NCBI GenBank assembly: GCA_900466605.1
Contig: UBMU01000030.1
Span: 62,001 to 126,000, forward strand
DNA: 64,000 bases
Source: Hyphomicrobiales bacterium
GTDB taxonomy: Bacteria; Pseudomonadota; Alphaproteobacteria; Rhizobiales; Rhizobiaceae
Direction: 5' to 3'
Shown here one piece after another: positions 1-8,045 of this stretch. Position 1 is the stretch's first letter. Each line of letters starts with the position of its first letter. A program made the translations under genes and the position numbers. A model generated the notes under the pieces. It saw nothing but the letters and a program-made list of their open reading frames with translations, was not told the DNA's origin and searched no databases.

Positions 1-1722
1 CTTGTTGCAACCAACGAGGAGGATGCGCTTGCGACACTCAGCGTCTACAGCACTACGATTGGCGATCTCGTGCAGGAGCACGGCGGGCGTATTTTCGGCA
101 GCGCCGGGGACAGCGTGGTGGCCGAATTCCAGAGTGCAGTGCAAGGCGTTCGCGCAGCTGTCGCAATTCAGCGCGCGCTCAATCGCCGAAATGCCGACCT
201 GCCGCCAGACCGGCGGATGGAGTTCCGCCTGGGGCTCAATCTCGGCGACGTCGTCGTCTCCGGAGACAACCTGCTTGGCGACGGGGTGAACGTCGCCGCA
301 CGCCTTCAGGAGGTGGCTATGCCTTCGGGCATTTGCATCTCCGGCGCATTGCGCGAGCAGATCGAGGGGAAGCTGGATTTCCCACTCGTGCCGATGGGCG
401 ACCGCACGCTGAAGAATATTCCCCGGCCGGTACCCGTACATCGGGTTCACTGGAACCGAGAAGACCCGGTGGAGGCCGGAGCACTCGGTGGACCGCTCAG
501 ACTGCCGGATAAGCCTTCGATAGCCGTGCTGCCCTTTGTGAACATGTCTGACGACCCAGAGCAGGAATTCTTCGCAGATGGCCTTACCGAGGACATCATC
601 ACTGCGCTTTCGCTCTATCGCTGGTTTTTCGTCATCGCCCAGAATTCGTCCTTCGCCTACAAGGGACGTGCCGTCGATGTGAAACAGATCGGGCGCGATC
701 TTGGCGTGCGATACCTTGTCGAGGGTAGTGTGCGCCGATCAGGCACACGCGTCCGCGTCACCGGCCAGCTGATCGAGGCCGAAAGCGGCGTTCATTTGTG
801 GGCACAGCGCTATGACCGGGAAATCTCAGACATCTTTGCCATCCAGGACGAGCTGACGCAGAACGTCGTCGGCGCCATCGAGCCGGAGATCCTTATCGGC
901 GAGAGTCGTCGGGCACTGCTAAGAACGACCGACAATCTCGACGCTTACGAAAGCCACATGCGCGGCACCTGGCTACACAACGCTCAGGATACCGCAGAGC
1001 ACTTCACTGAAGCCATCATCTGGCATCGTCGGGCGATCGAACTCGATCCCGATTTTGCTCGTGCGCGCATGATGCTTGCCCGCTCCCTCTACGCCCGTTG
1101 CTTCCACGGCTTTAGCCACGATGTTGACAGAGACAGCACCGAACTTCGCGCCGAGGCGGAGCGCGCGTTAGCACTCGATCCGCGCGACCCCTACTCGCAT
1201 TACGCGATGTGTCTCGGCCACTTTGTCGCCCACAATGCTCCCGCCGCCGTCGAGGCAGCGCAGCAGGCAATCGACCTGAACCCGAACTTTGCGCTGGCGC
1301 ATATGGGGCTGGGATGGGCCCGCGTTTTCACGGGCCACTTCGCGGAGGCCTATGATCCGCTTCATATGGCCCTGCGGCTCAGCCCGCATGATCCCCTCGC
1401 CTATCTCATTCTCGATCGGCTGGCGCTGTCTCACTACCATCTTGGCAACTACGAGGAAGCCATTCACTATTCCGAACGTGGGCTGTCACTACGCCGCGCC
1501 TATTTCAACCGTGTTGTCCTACTCGCAAGCCTTGGACAACTTAATCGCCAGGATGACGCAAGACGGCTGATACCGGAGATCCTGGCCAACGTGCCGGCGG
1601 ATCTCGAGCACTACTGGAAGATCCTGACACCCTATGTTGCCCATACCCACTACGACCATTTCGTCGATGGCCTACGCAAGGCGGGGCTGCCTTCCCTGAG
1701 CTCGCAGCGAGAACATTGCTGA
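1..1722 (+). CDS. Class III adenylate/guanylate cyclase with TolB-like and TPR domains (5' end outside window)
   Basis: The frame is open from base 1, so the start lies upstream of the window; a GTG at 70 falls inside the cyclase domain and is not the real start. The first ~155 visible residues are a class III nucleotide cyclase catalytic domain: an FGSAGDS segment carrying the second metal-binding Asp, then GDGVNVAARLQ with the Asn and Arg that contact the transition state. Next comes a TolB N-terminal-like segment (AVLPFVNMSDDPEQ, then FADGLTEDI), then TPR-type helices to the end. This architecture is common in rhizobia, where such proteins are thought to make cAMP and assemble partners, but substrate and signal are unknown. 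The first metal Asp would lie upstream and cannot be checked. A TGA closes the gene at 1720-1722. Confidence 0.85.
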   Translation, partial: LVATNEEDALATLSVYSTTIGDLVQEHGGRIFGSAGDSVVAEFQSAVQGVRAAVAIQRALNRRNADLPPDRRMEFRLGLNLGDVVVSGDNLLGDGVNVAARLQEVAMPSGICISGALREQIEGKLDFPLVPMGDRTLKNIPRPVPVHRVHWNREDPVEAGALGGPLRLPDKPSIAVLPFVNMSDDPEQEFFADGLTEDIITALSLYRWFFVIAQNSSFAYKGRAVDVKQIGRDLGVRYLVEGSVRRSGTRVRVTGQLIEAESGVHLWAQRYDREISDIFAIQDELTQNVVGAIEPEILIGESRRALLRTTDNLDAYESHMRGTWLHNAQDTAEHFTEAIIWHRRAIELDPDFARARMMLARSLYARCFHGFSHDVDRDSTELRAEAERALALDPRDPYSHYAMCLGHFVAHNAPAAVEAAQQAIDLNPNFALAHMGLGWARVFTGHFAEAYDPLHMALRLSPHDPLAYLILDRLALSHYHLGNYEEAIHYSERGLSLRRAYFNRVVLLASLGQLNRQDDARRLIPEILANVPADLEHYWKILTPYVAHTHYDHFVDGLRKAGLPSLSSQREHC

Positions 1723-1729
1723 CTGACCC

Positions 1730-1757
1730 TTGCGTTTCCGCCAGAAATCCGTATAAG
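1730..1757 (+). promoter_or_regulatory. Candidate promoter of the rpsF operon
   Basis: A TTGCGT hexamer at 1730-1735 and TATAAG at 1752-1757 are separated by 16 bp, just after the cyclase stop and about 215 bp before the rpsF start. Both are partial matches to the sigma-70 consensus. The position fits an operon promoter with a long leader, but this is motif reading only. Confidence 0.4.
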
Positions 1758-1814
1758 CCGCCCTGTTCGCAAACCCGGTCTTCTGGCTGGTGGCTGAACG
1801 GAGGGCCGGTTTTC

Positions 1815-1962
1815 GCAAGAAAGTCGTCGGAACGGAAGCGTTCCAGCCTCCCGTGTCTCCGCTCTCGACCGTCTCGGAACGCTTTTCTTGCCTGGGTTTA
1901 CCCAATCAGGAGCAGTCGTTGAGGCTTAGCCGCCGAATATCGGGTTGAATAAACGCAAGAAA
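1815..1962 (+). promoter_or_regulatory. Structured rpsF leader with alternative pairings
   Basis: The leader holds a 6-bp hairpin, GGAACG (1829-1834) with CGTTCC (1839-1844). The same CGTTCC arm, as GCGTTCC 1838-1844, can instead pair with GGAACGC at 1876-1882, and that pairing is extended outside by GCAAGAAA 1815-1822 with TTTCTTGC 1884-1891. A second copy of GCAAGAAA lies at 1955-1962, overlapping the likely Shine-Dalgarno of rpsF, so TTTCTTGC could pair with either copy. Many bacterial r-protein operons are autoregulated through such leaders (for example by S6:S18). That this leader does so is inference. Confidence 0.5.
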
Positions 1963-1974
1963 GGCAAAGCTGTC

Positions 1975-2433
1975 ATGGCTCTTTATGAACATGTATTCCT
2001 TGCCCGACAGGATATTTCCGCTCAGCAGGTTGATGCCCTCGTAGAACAGTACAAGGGTGTCCTCGAAGCTAACGGCGGTAAGGTCGGGCGCGTAGAAAAT
2101 TGGGGCCTCAAGTCCCTCACCTACCGCATCAAGAAGAACCGCAAGGCTCACTACGTTCTCGTGGACATCGACGCTCCGTCGGCTGCTGTCCAGGAAATGG
2201 AACGCCAGATGCGCATCAGCGAAGACGTCCTGCGTTACATGACGATCGCTGTTGAAGCCCACGAAGAAGGCCCGTCTGCCATGATGCAGAAGCGCGACCG
2301 CGACGACCGCGGCCCGCGTGAAGGCGGCGACCGTGGCCCGCGCCGCGAGTTCGGCGACCGTCCGCCGCGCCGTGACGGCGACTTCCAGCGTGGCCCGCGC
2401 CCTGATCGCGCTCCGCGCGAAGACCGTGCATAA
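1975..2433 (+). CDS. rpsF: 30S ribosomal protein S6
   Basis: This 152-residue protein of the small ribosomal subunit begins MALYEHVFLARQD and keeps the S6 fold over about residues 1-95. S6 binds S18 and 16S rRNA in the platform. From about residue 105 it has a long Arg/Asp/Gly-rich tail (repeats of the type GDRGPRRE), a low-complexity extension common in rhizobial S6 proteins. An in-frame TTG at 1945 would add ten residues, but homology starts at the ATG at 1975, which has AAAGG 10 bases upstream. It is first gene of an operon with rpsR, 12 bp downstream. Confidence 0.97.
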   Translation: MALYEHVFLARQDISAQQVDALVEQYKGVLEANGGKVGRVENWGLKSLTYRIKKNRKAHYVLVDIDAPSAAVQEMERQMRISEDVLRYMTIAVEAHEEGPSAMMQKRDRDDRGPREGGDRGPRREFGDRPPRRDGDFQRGPRPDRAPREDRA

Positions 2434-2445
2434 GGAGAACTGAGA

Positions 2446-2694
2446 ATGTCTGAATCTTCCTCCGCACCGGTTCGTCGTCCGTTCCATCGTCGTCGCAAGA
2501 CTTGCCCGTTCTCCGGCGCAAATGCTCCGCGCATCGACTACAAGGACGTTCGTCTCCTGCAGCGCTACATTTCTGAGCGCGGCAAGATCGTTCCTTCCCG
2601 TATCACGGCTGTTTCGCAGAAGAAGCAGCGCGAACTCGCTCAGGCGATCAAGCGCGCTCGTTTCCTCGGCCTGCTGCCGTACGTCGTCGCCTAA
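2446..2694 (+). CDS. rpsR: 30S ribosomal protein S18
   Basis: An 82-residue S18 of normal length. It has a basic N-terminus (RRPFHRRRKTCPF), the conserved DYKDVRLLQRYISERGKI segment and the typical C-terminal helix RARFLGLLPYV. It binds 16S rRNA as a heterodimer with S6, the product of the gene just upstream. A strong ribosome binding site (AAGGAG) precedes the ATG. A single Cys is visible in the N-terminal region. Confidence 0.97.
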   Translation: MSESSSAPVRRPFHRRRKTCPFSGANAPRIDYKDVRLLQRYISERGKIVPSRITAVSQKKQRELAQAIKRARFLGLLPYVVA

Positions 2695-2716
2695 TTAGCT
2701 GACGAAGCCAAATCGA

Positions 2717-2738
2717 GGGAAGGCAGCAATGCCTTCCC
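2717..2738 (+). terminator. Hairpin after rpsR, possible attenuator
   Basis: GGGAAGGCA (2717-2725) and TGCCTTCCC (2730-2738) form a perfect 9-bp stem closed by a GCAA (GNRA) tetraloop. The downstream stretch is pyrimidine-rich (TTCTCCCTT) but is not a clean T run, so it may terminate only partly or act as an mRNA-stabilising or processing hairpin between the S6/S18 genes and DUF2232-rplI. Confidence 0.5.
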
Positions 2739-2849
2739 TTCTCCCTTCCGCGATGGGCGCGGATCGGAACTCTTAAAACCCATGTTGAGGTCTTTCTGAA
2801 ACCGATTCAGAAGAACCCTCTAACTGCTTGATGAAGCAGGACAGCGACC

Positions 2850-3833
2850 TTGAACAAACTGGACAAAAGAACGCTAGGCATCGGCGCACTCGCCGGATTG
2901 ACCGCCGCACTTCTGGTGCTCGGCGCAAGCCTGCAGCCGTCGTTCAGCGCGGTCCTATACGCTGCATCGGCACTTCCCATTCTTCTCGTCGGCCTCGGCT
3001 GGGGCAATATGGCGGCGATCTCCGCCGTCGTTACCGCCGCTGCTGTTGGCGCGATCGCCATCTCGCCGTCCTTCGCGCTGATGATGACGCTGGTCACGCT
3101 GCTACCGGCCGGGTGGCTGAGCCACCTTGCAAACCTTGCCCGCCCCGCCTCCGAACTTGGTGGTCCCGAGCATCTGATGGCCTGGTATCCGCTTTCGGAT
3201 ATCCTGCTGCACCTCTGCGGCCTGGTGACGATCGCGGTCATCGTCGTCGGCGTGATGATCGGTTACGGCCCTGATCTCATCAATCGGCTGGTCGACGTCC
3301 TATTCGGTTCGCTTGCACAGCAGCAGCCGGAGTTTTCGCCCGATCCGGCGGTTGCTGCGCAGACCAAATCGCTGGTCCTCCTCATGCTGCCCGCTATTCA
3401 GGGCGGCATGTGGGTCATCATGCTGTTTGCTGCCTATTACATCGCTAGCCGGATCGTCAGCACATCCGGCCGTGGCCTGCGTCCGCGGGAAGATATCCCC
3501 TCGGCGCTGCGCATGAACCGCAACTCCATCTTCATTTTTCTCGTCGGTCTTGCCGCTACCTTCTTTGGCGGCTTGCCGGCCCTGATCGGAGCAACTGTCG
3601 TCGGCACCTTCGGCGCCGGCTTCCTGCTTTCCGGCTTCGCCGCGCTGCACTTCCGCACGCGCGGCAAGGATTGGCGCCTGCCGGCACTCATCCTCTGCTA
3701 CCTGGCATCGCTCATCCTGATGGTGCCAGCCTTTTTCATCCTCGTGGTGGGATTGAGCGATACCCGCAAGGCTATCGCGCTGACCCCGAACAAGGATGTC
3801 GATGCCCCCAAACAGACAGACACGAAAATCTAG
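2850..3833 (+). CDS. DUF2232 family multi-pass membrane protein
   Basis: This 327-residue hydrophobic protein has roughly eight to nine predicted membrane segments (for example residues 11-35, 37-75, 90-110, 175-195, 220-265, 275-300) and a polar C-terminal tail. It matches the DUF2232/YybS-like family found between rpsR and rplI in rhizobia; its biochemical role is not established. The start is a TTG at 2850; I see no in-frame ATG that would keep the first membrane segment intact. It stops 22 bp before rplI and probably shares its transcript. Confidence 0.85.
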   Translation: MNKLDKRTLGIGALAGLTAALLVLGASLQPSFSAVLYAASALPILLVGLGWGNMAAISAVVTAAAVGAIAISPSFALMMTLVTLLPAGWLSHLANLARPASELGGPEHLMAWYPLSDILLHLCGLVTIAVIVVGVMIGYGPDLINRLVDVLFGSLAQQQPEFSPDPAVAAQTKSLVLLMLPAIQGGMWVIMLFAAYYIASRIVSTSGRGLRPREDIPSALRMNRNSIFIFLVGLAATFFGGLPALIGATVVGTFGAGFLLSGFAALHFRTRGKDWRLPALILCYLASLILMVPAFFILVVGLSDTRKAIALTPNKDVDAPKQTDTKI

Positions 3834-3855
3834 AGACACGAAAAGGAACACGAAC

Positions 3856-4431
3856 ATGGACGTCATTCTTCTTGAACGCATCTCCAAGCTCGGCCAGATG
3901 GGCGAAACCGTAAAGGTTCGCGACGGCTTCGCTCGCAACTATCTCCTGCCGCTCGGTAAGGCGCTTCGCGCCAATGAAGCCAACAAGAAGCGTTTCGAGT
4001 CCGAGCGCGCAACGCTCGAAGCTCGCAACCTCGAGCGCAAGTCGGAAGCCCAGAAGGTTGCCGACGTTCTGGAAGGCAAGTCCTTCATCGTCGTCCGTTC
4101 GGCTGGCGAAACCGGCCAGATGTACGGCTCGGTCGCTGCTCGCGACGTCGTTGAAATCCTCGCTGCAGAAGGCTTCAACATCGGCCGCAACCAGGTTCAC
4201 CTGAACACCCCGATCAAGGCTATCGGCTTGCATCAGGTTGAGCTTCAGCTGCATGCCGAAGTCGAAATCAAGATCGAACTGAACGTCGCTCGTTCGGCCG
4301 ACGAAGCCGAGCGCCAGTCCAAGGGTGAGACGCTCACCTCGGTTGACGCTATCTACGGCGTTGACGAAGACGCTCTGCGTCCGGAAGACTTCTTCGATCC
4401 GGAAGCTGACCTCGACGGCGACGAAGCTTAA
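3856..4431 (+). CDS. rplI: 50S ribosomal protein L9
   Basis: A 191-residue L9, longer than the ~148-residue E. coli form because of an acidic C-terminal extension. The N-terminal rRNA-binding motif (MDVILLERISKLGQMGE, then VRDGFARNYLLPLGKA) is followed by the charged connecting helix (residues ~45-80) and the C-terminal domain. An in-frame codon at 3796 would extend it upstream, but AAAAGGAACA just before 3856 and the conserved MDVIL start fix this ATG. It is the last gene of the rpsF operon and is followed by a strong terminator. Confidence 0.97.
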   Translation: MDVILLERISKLGQMGETVKVRDGFARNYLLPLGKALRANEANKKRFESERATLEARNLERKSEAQKVADVLEGKSFIVVRSAGETGQMYGSVAARDVVEILAAEGFNIGRNQVHLNTPIKAIGLHQVELQLHAEVEIKIELNVARSADEAERQSKGETLTSVDAIYGVDEDALRPEDFFDPEADLDGDEA

Positions 4432-4463
4432 TTCTCCCGAGACATCATCTCTGGAAATGTACG

Positions 4464-4495
4464 AAAGCCCGGCTCACGCCGGGCTTTCTGCTTAT
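4464..4495 (+). terminator. Rho-independent terminator after rplI, probably bidirectional
   Basis: AAAGCCCGGC (4464-4473) and GCCGGGCTTT (4478-4487) form a perfect 10-bp stem with a TCAC loop. The stem's own A and T ends provide short U tracts in both directions. It separates the convergent rplI and efflux genes. Confidence 0.85.
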
Positions 4496-5556
4496 TTGGC
4501 GGCTGTGTTCTGCTGTGGCGGCGCGCTCTTGTCGACGTCAACGACGACGGAGAGCCCGGGACCCAGGTCCTTTACTGCTGGCTGATCGGGATCAAAGCCG
4601 ATCCGCACGCCGACGCGCTGCGCGATCTTTACGAAATTGCCTGTCGCATTGTCCGCCTTGATGACCGCGAATTCCGACCCGGCTGCAGGCGAGAAGCGCT
4701 CGATGTATCCCTTCAGCCGCCGCTTCCCGAGAGCATCGACCGTGATGGTCACCGGCTGCCCGACCTGCATGCCGTACAACTGCGTCTCCTTGAAATTCGC
4801 GACGACCCAGACGTCCTCGGGCACGACGGCCATGAGCTGCGTTCCCGCCGTCACATACTGCCCGACGCGCACGCCGACTTCGCCGAGATGGCCGTCGCGC
4901 GGCGCAACGATCCTGGTGTTCTGCAGATCGATTTCTGCGAGGTGCACCGCAGCTTCCGCGCTTGAGACATTGGCTTCCAGCAGCGAGCGATTGACGATGA
5001 TCGTTGCAAGATTTTGCTTGGAAACCTCCAGCGCGGCCTTTGCCTGGTTCACAGCGGCCTTCGCCTGGTCAAGCGTGGCCTGCGCGGCCTCTGTCTCACT
5101 TTGCGATGCAATGCCGCGGTTGCTGAGGTTGCTGATGCGATCCCAGGCCTGCTGCGCACGCGTCAGCGATGCGTTCGCACTATCGATCTGCGCCTCACTA
5201 GAGGCGATGCTCGCCTTGGCCGCAAGCTCGGACTGGCGAGAATTCTCCAGCGACGCTTTCTGTCCGTCGAGCGCCGCACGTGCCTGGGCAAGCTTCTGGG
5301 CGTAGATGCGGTCATCGATCTGGGCAAGTGTGTCGCCCTGTTTGACCTGCTGATAGTCCTTCACGGGCACAGCGACGACATAGCCGCTCACCTGCGGACT
5401 CATGACCGTGACGTAGCCGCGCACATAGGCATTGTCGGTCGTTTCTACCGACGTGACAAACGGCGGCAGACGCCAAGCATAGAGAACGAGCAGGACGCCG
5501 GCGATGCCGGCGAGCACTGCGATGATGGAGGAGGGAGATCGAAGGAACTTCAGCAT
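4492..5556 (-). CDS. HlyD/EmrA-type membrane fusion protein
   Basis: A 354-residue periplasmic adaptor for a tripartite efflux pump. It has one N-terminal membrane anchor (residues ~11-30), the biotinyl-lipoyl half motif around TDNAYVRGYVTVMSPQVSG, a long Ala/Gln-rich alpha-helical coiled coil (~90-205), then the second lipoyl half and a beta-barrel (RIVAPRDGHLGEVGVRVGQ). This is the usual EmrA/HlyD layout. It lies 15 bp downstream of an MFS transporter and with the MarR gene forms a three-gene efflux operon. The substrate cannot be read from sequence. Confidence 0.9.
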   Translation of the reverse strand: MLKFLRSPSSIIAVLAGIAGVLLVLYAWRLPPFVTSVETTDNAYVRGYVTVMSPQVSGYVVAVPVKDYQQVKQGDTLAQIDDRIYAQKLAQARAALDGQKASLENSRQSELAAKASIASSEAQIDSANASLTRAQQAWDRISNLSNRGIASQSETEAAQATLDQAKAAVNQAKAALEVSKQNLATIIVNRSLLEANVSSAEAAVHLAEIDLQNTRIVAPRDGHLGEVGVRVGQYVTAGTQLMAVVPEDVWVVANFKETQLYGMQVGQPVTITVDALGKRRLKGYIERFSPAAGSEFAVIKADNATGNFVKIAQRVGVRIGFDPDQPAVKDLGPGLSVVVDVDKSAPPQQNTAAK

Positions 5557-5571
5557 ACTTTGACCCTGAGA

Positions 5572-7251
5572 TCACGATTGAGCGGCGGTTGCAGCAGGTA
5601 GGCTTGTCCGGGCCCAGGGCAGCCGACGCCACGCCTGGTGGAGAAGAATGACGACGAGGCCAAAGACTGAGGAGTAGCCAATGACGAGGAAAGTGTCATT
5701 GTAGGCAAGGATATACGCTTCGCGGCTGACCTGCTGAGCGAGCAGCACCAGTCCCTCGGCGTTGAGCAGCATCTTGTCACCCAACACGTTCCCATACGCC
5801 GCGCTCATCTGAGAGAGGCGCTGCGCGACGATCGGATCCTGCAGCAGAATGTGCTCGACCAGCACGTTCGAGTGGAACTTCTCACGAATCGTCACGAAAG
5901 TCCCGAGCATCGCCGAGGCGAAGAGCGAGCCAATGCTCTGGGTGAAGACAAAAATCACAAGGAAGTTGACGATGTACTGCATGCCGCGAGCCATCGCTGC
6001 CTTGAAGCCGTTCGCCATGACTGGCGGCAGGAACATCGCCGCCCCTGCTGCAACCATCGCCTGGCTCAGATACATCTGAGGAGGTCTGGTCAGGCTCGTC
6101 GACTGGCTGTCCAGAAAGGCGCCACCCGCAATGAGCGCGAGCGCCATCACGTGGGCTGTCTCGACGTAACGCGTTGTCATCAGGAATGCGCAGAAGAGGC
6201 CGCCAACCAGCGAGGCGAGCAGTATGATCGCATAGAGCGTCACCGTCTGATCGTTCAGAAGCCCGAGCTGCTGATAGAAGTTCGCAGCCGTTGACGACTG
6301 CTCGGAGGAGACGAAGCGGAAGAGAAGCAGGACACCGGCCATCCGCATGTTGGCGCCAGAGAACAGCCAGCGGAAATCGATCAGGGGACTGGCGCGCGGC
6401 AACTCCATGGCGAGCACGAGCGCAAGGGAGCCTACCGAAATCGCCAGCAGAACGCCGATCCAGGGCGCTTCGAACCACCAATAGAGCCGGCCGAGCGTCA
6501 GCACGACGGCAAGACACCCAAAGCCGACCGCCAGCAGCAGATAGCTCAATATGTCCTGTCGTTGAATGACGTCTGCCCGAGGCGGCGCGGTGAGCGGCAG
6601 CAGATAGATAATCGGAAAGACGATCAGCGCGAGCCCCATCTCGAACATATAGAGCGCCTCGTACCCGCCGAAATGGAGCAGCGAGGGCGAGACAATGCGC
6701 GCGACAGGAGTTGCAAACAACGTGCACATCAGGGCGAGGCTTATCCCGATCGAGAGCTTCTTTTCCGGGGGGAACGGCTCCAGCATGTAGAGGAAGCCCA
6801 GCGTCGAAAGGGGCGCTGCGGCCATGCCGCTCAGAGTGCGAACGACGATGGCGGAATGCAGGTCTGTGACGAGAAGGTTGAGGACCGCCGCAACAACAAA
6901 GCAGATAATGCCGAGTTCCGCGAAACGCCGAAGACCGTATTGGCTACGGATCTTGAAGAGTGCAATCGACATGCTGGCGTAAGGTGCCATATAGGCCGCC
7001 GAGAGCCATGACACCTCAGCGGTGGTCGCGGAAAACGACCCCTGCAGCTGATAGATGTTGGCGGTCAGCAGGTTCATACCGAGGCCCTGCGTCAGAAAGA
7101 GCAGGACCGATGCCACCATGTAGAGCGGCATTTTCCAAGCCGGCATCGGCACGCCCGGCGCCGGCGGAGACGACGACTGCTGCAAGTCGGGTTTCGCCTC
7201 TCCGGCGGGCCTTCGCGCTACATTGTCGTCGGCGGTTTCGGCGAGGCTCAT
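5572..7251 (-). CDS. MFS transporter, DHA2/EmrB type
   Basis: A 559-residue inner-membrane drug:proton antiporter. It has a hydrophilic N-terminal leader of ~40 residues, then about 14 membrane segments as expected for the DHA2 family (EmrB, QacA). The loop with SQYGLRRFAELG after TM2-3 corresponds to the usual MFS loop motif. The length fits the family. It sits between the MarR gene (10 bp upstream) and the adaptor gene, so all three are likely co-transcribed from the promoter at about 7740. Confidence 0.9.
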   Translation of the reverse strand: MSLAETADDNVARRPAGEAKPDLQQSSSPPAPGVPMPAWKMPLYMVASVLLFLTQGLGMNLLTANIYQLQGSFSATTAEVSWLSAAYMAPYASMSIALFKIRSQYGLRRFAELGIICFVVAAVLNLLVTDLHSAIVVRTLSGMAAAPLSTLGFLYMLEPFPPEKKLSIGISLALMCTLFATPVARIVSPSLLHFGGYEALYMFEMGLALIVFPIIYLLPLTAPPRADVIQRQDILSYLLLAVGFGCLAVVLTLGRLYWWFEAPWIGVLLAISVGSLALVLAMELPRASPLIDFRWLFSGANMRMAGVLLLFRFVSSEQSSTAANFYQQLGLLNDQTVTLYAIILLASLVGGLFCAFLMTTRYVETAHVMALALIAGGAFLDSQSTSLTRPPQMYLSQAMVAAGAAMFLPPVMANGFKAAMARGMQYIVNFLVIFVFTQSIGSLFASAMLGTFVTIREKFHSNVLVEHILLQDPIVAQRLSQMSAAYGNVLGDKMLLNAEGLVLLAQQVSREAYILAYNDTFLVIGYSSVFGLVVILLHQAWRRLPWARTSLPAATAAQS

Positions 7252-7261
7252 CGGCAGGACC

Positions 7262-7705
7262 TCAAACTCCGCGAATGCCCTGCAGGTTGGCTTGCATGGC
7301 CCGTATCACGTCCAAAGTAGTCTTGAGATCGCTTTCGGGAATACCGGCGATGACCTGAGCCCGCACTTTCACGGCGATGTCATCGATCTCGCCGGCCACG
7401 ACCTTGCCGGTTTCGGTGATGTAGATTTCCTTGGCGCGTCGGTCGGAGCCCGCCACGCGCCGCTGCACGAAGCCCTGCCCCTCCATCGCATCGAGAATTC
7501 TGACAAGCGTCGGCGTTTCCAATTCCAGCCGTTCGGCAAGTTCGCGCTGGTTGATTCCGTCCTTCTTGTTGAGCGTGAAGAAGACGCGGGCGCGCGGCAA
7601 TGTCATATTGCGCTCTCGCACTATCTTGTCGAAGACAGCCCGGAGCTTGCGATTGAACGCGGCCAGATCTTCGATAAGCTCACGCCCGAGGACGGGATTT
7701 CCCAT
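7262..7705 (-). CDS. MarR family transcriptional regulator
   Basis: A 147-residue winged-helix regulator. The recognition region reads INQRELAERLELETPTLVRILDAMEGQGFVQRR, followed by the wing AGSDRRAKEIYIT with the family's conserved D-R-R. It heads the efflux operon, as EmrR/MarR proteins often do, and probably represses it until a ligand binds. A perfect 12-bp palindrome directly upstream of its start is the likely autoregulatory site. The ATG at 7705 has AGGG about 8 bases upstream. Confidence 0.93.
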   Translation of the reverse strand: MGNPVLGRELIEDLAAFNRKLRAVFDKIVRERNMTLPRARVFFTLNKKDGINQRELAERLELETPTLVRILDAMEGQGFVQRRVAGSDRRAKEIYITETGKVVAGEIDDIAVKVRAQVIAGIPESDLKTTLDVIRAMQANLQGIRGV

Positions 7706-7724
7706 ATATTTCAGCCCTATTTTG

Positions 7725-7741
7725 TTAGTGCACTAATTATA
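7725..7741 (-). promoter_or_regulatory. Likely MarR operator overlapping the -10 of the efflux operon
   Basis: TTAGTGCACTAA at 7725-7736 is a perfect 12-bp palindrome. On the minus strand it directly follows, and shares one base with, a consensus -10 hexamer TATAAT (7741-7736), 20-36 bp upstream of the marR start. A bound dimer would block transcription start. No clear -35 hexamer is visible. Confidence 0.65.
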
Positions 7742-8045
7742 TCTTTACTACCTATATCGTTTTTCGATGTTTTTCAAGGGCCACCAGCGACTGTTTGATG
7801 CAAGTCAGCCCCAGCAGGCTTACACTACCACGTGAGGCACGATGGAAGTGAGTCGTTTCTGGCCGTGCTCTGCAGGTGACACTTTCGGTATTTTTGCAAT
7901 GACCGCAAGTCTGGCTGTGGAGAAGTCGAACAACGGGCAAAGCCTCCCGGTATCGACGACGGTATCGAAAGCCTCTCGCTTCCGCACTTGATTTTGTCGC
8001 CTGCTCGCGCCACACCCGAAGCTGAAAAAGACAGAACGGATCAAG
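7742..8045. other. Intergenic region between the efflux operon and dnaB
   Basis: About 300 bp with no convincing gene. It contains two copies of CGGTATCGA 12 bp apart (7948-7956 and 7960-7968), flanked by two copies of AAAGCCTC. The dnaB promoter must lie here, but I see no clear -35/-10 pair. Confidence 0.5.

Noticed and set aside
1945..1974. Upstream TTG start for rpsF
   Set aside because: Adds ten basic residues absent from S6 proteins and would start before the ribosome binding site.
2216..2534. Arg/Gly-rich frames antisense to rpsF and rpsR
   Set aside because: Low-complexity artefacts of the opposite-strand repeats in the S6 tail.
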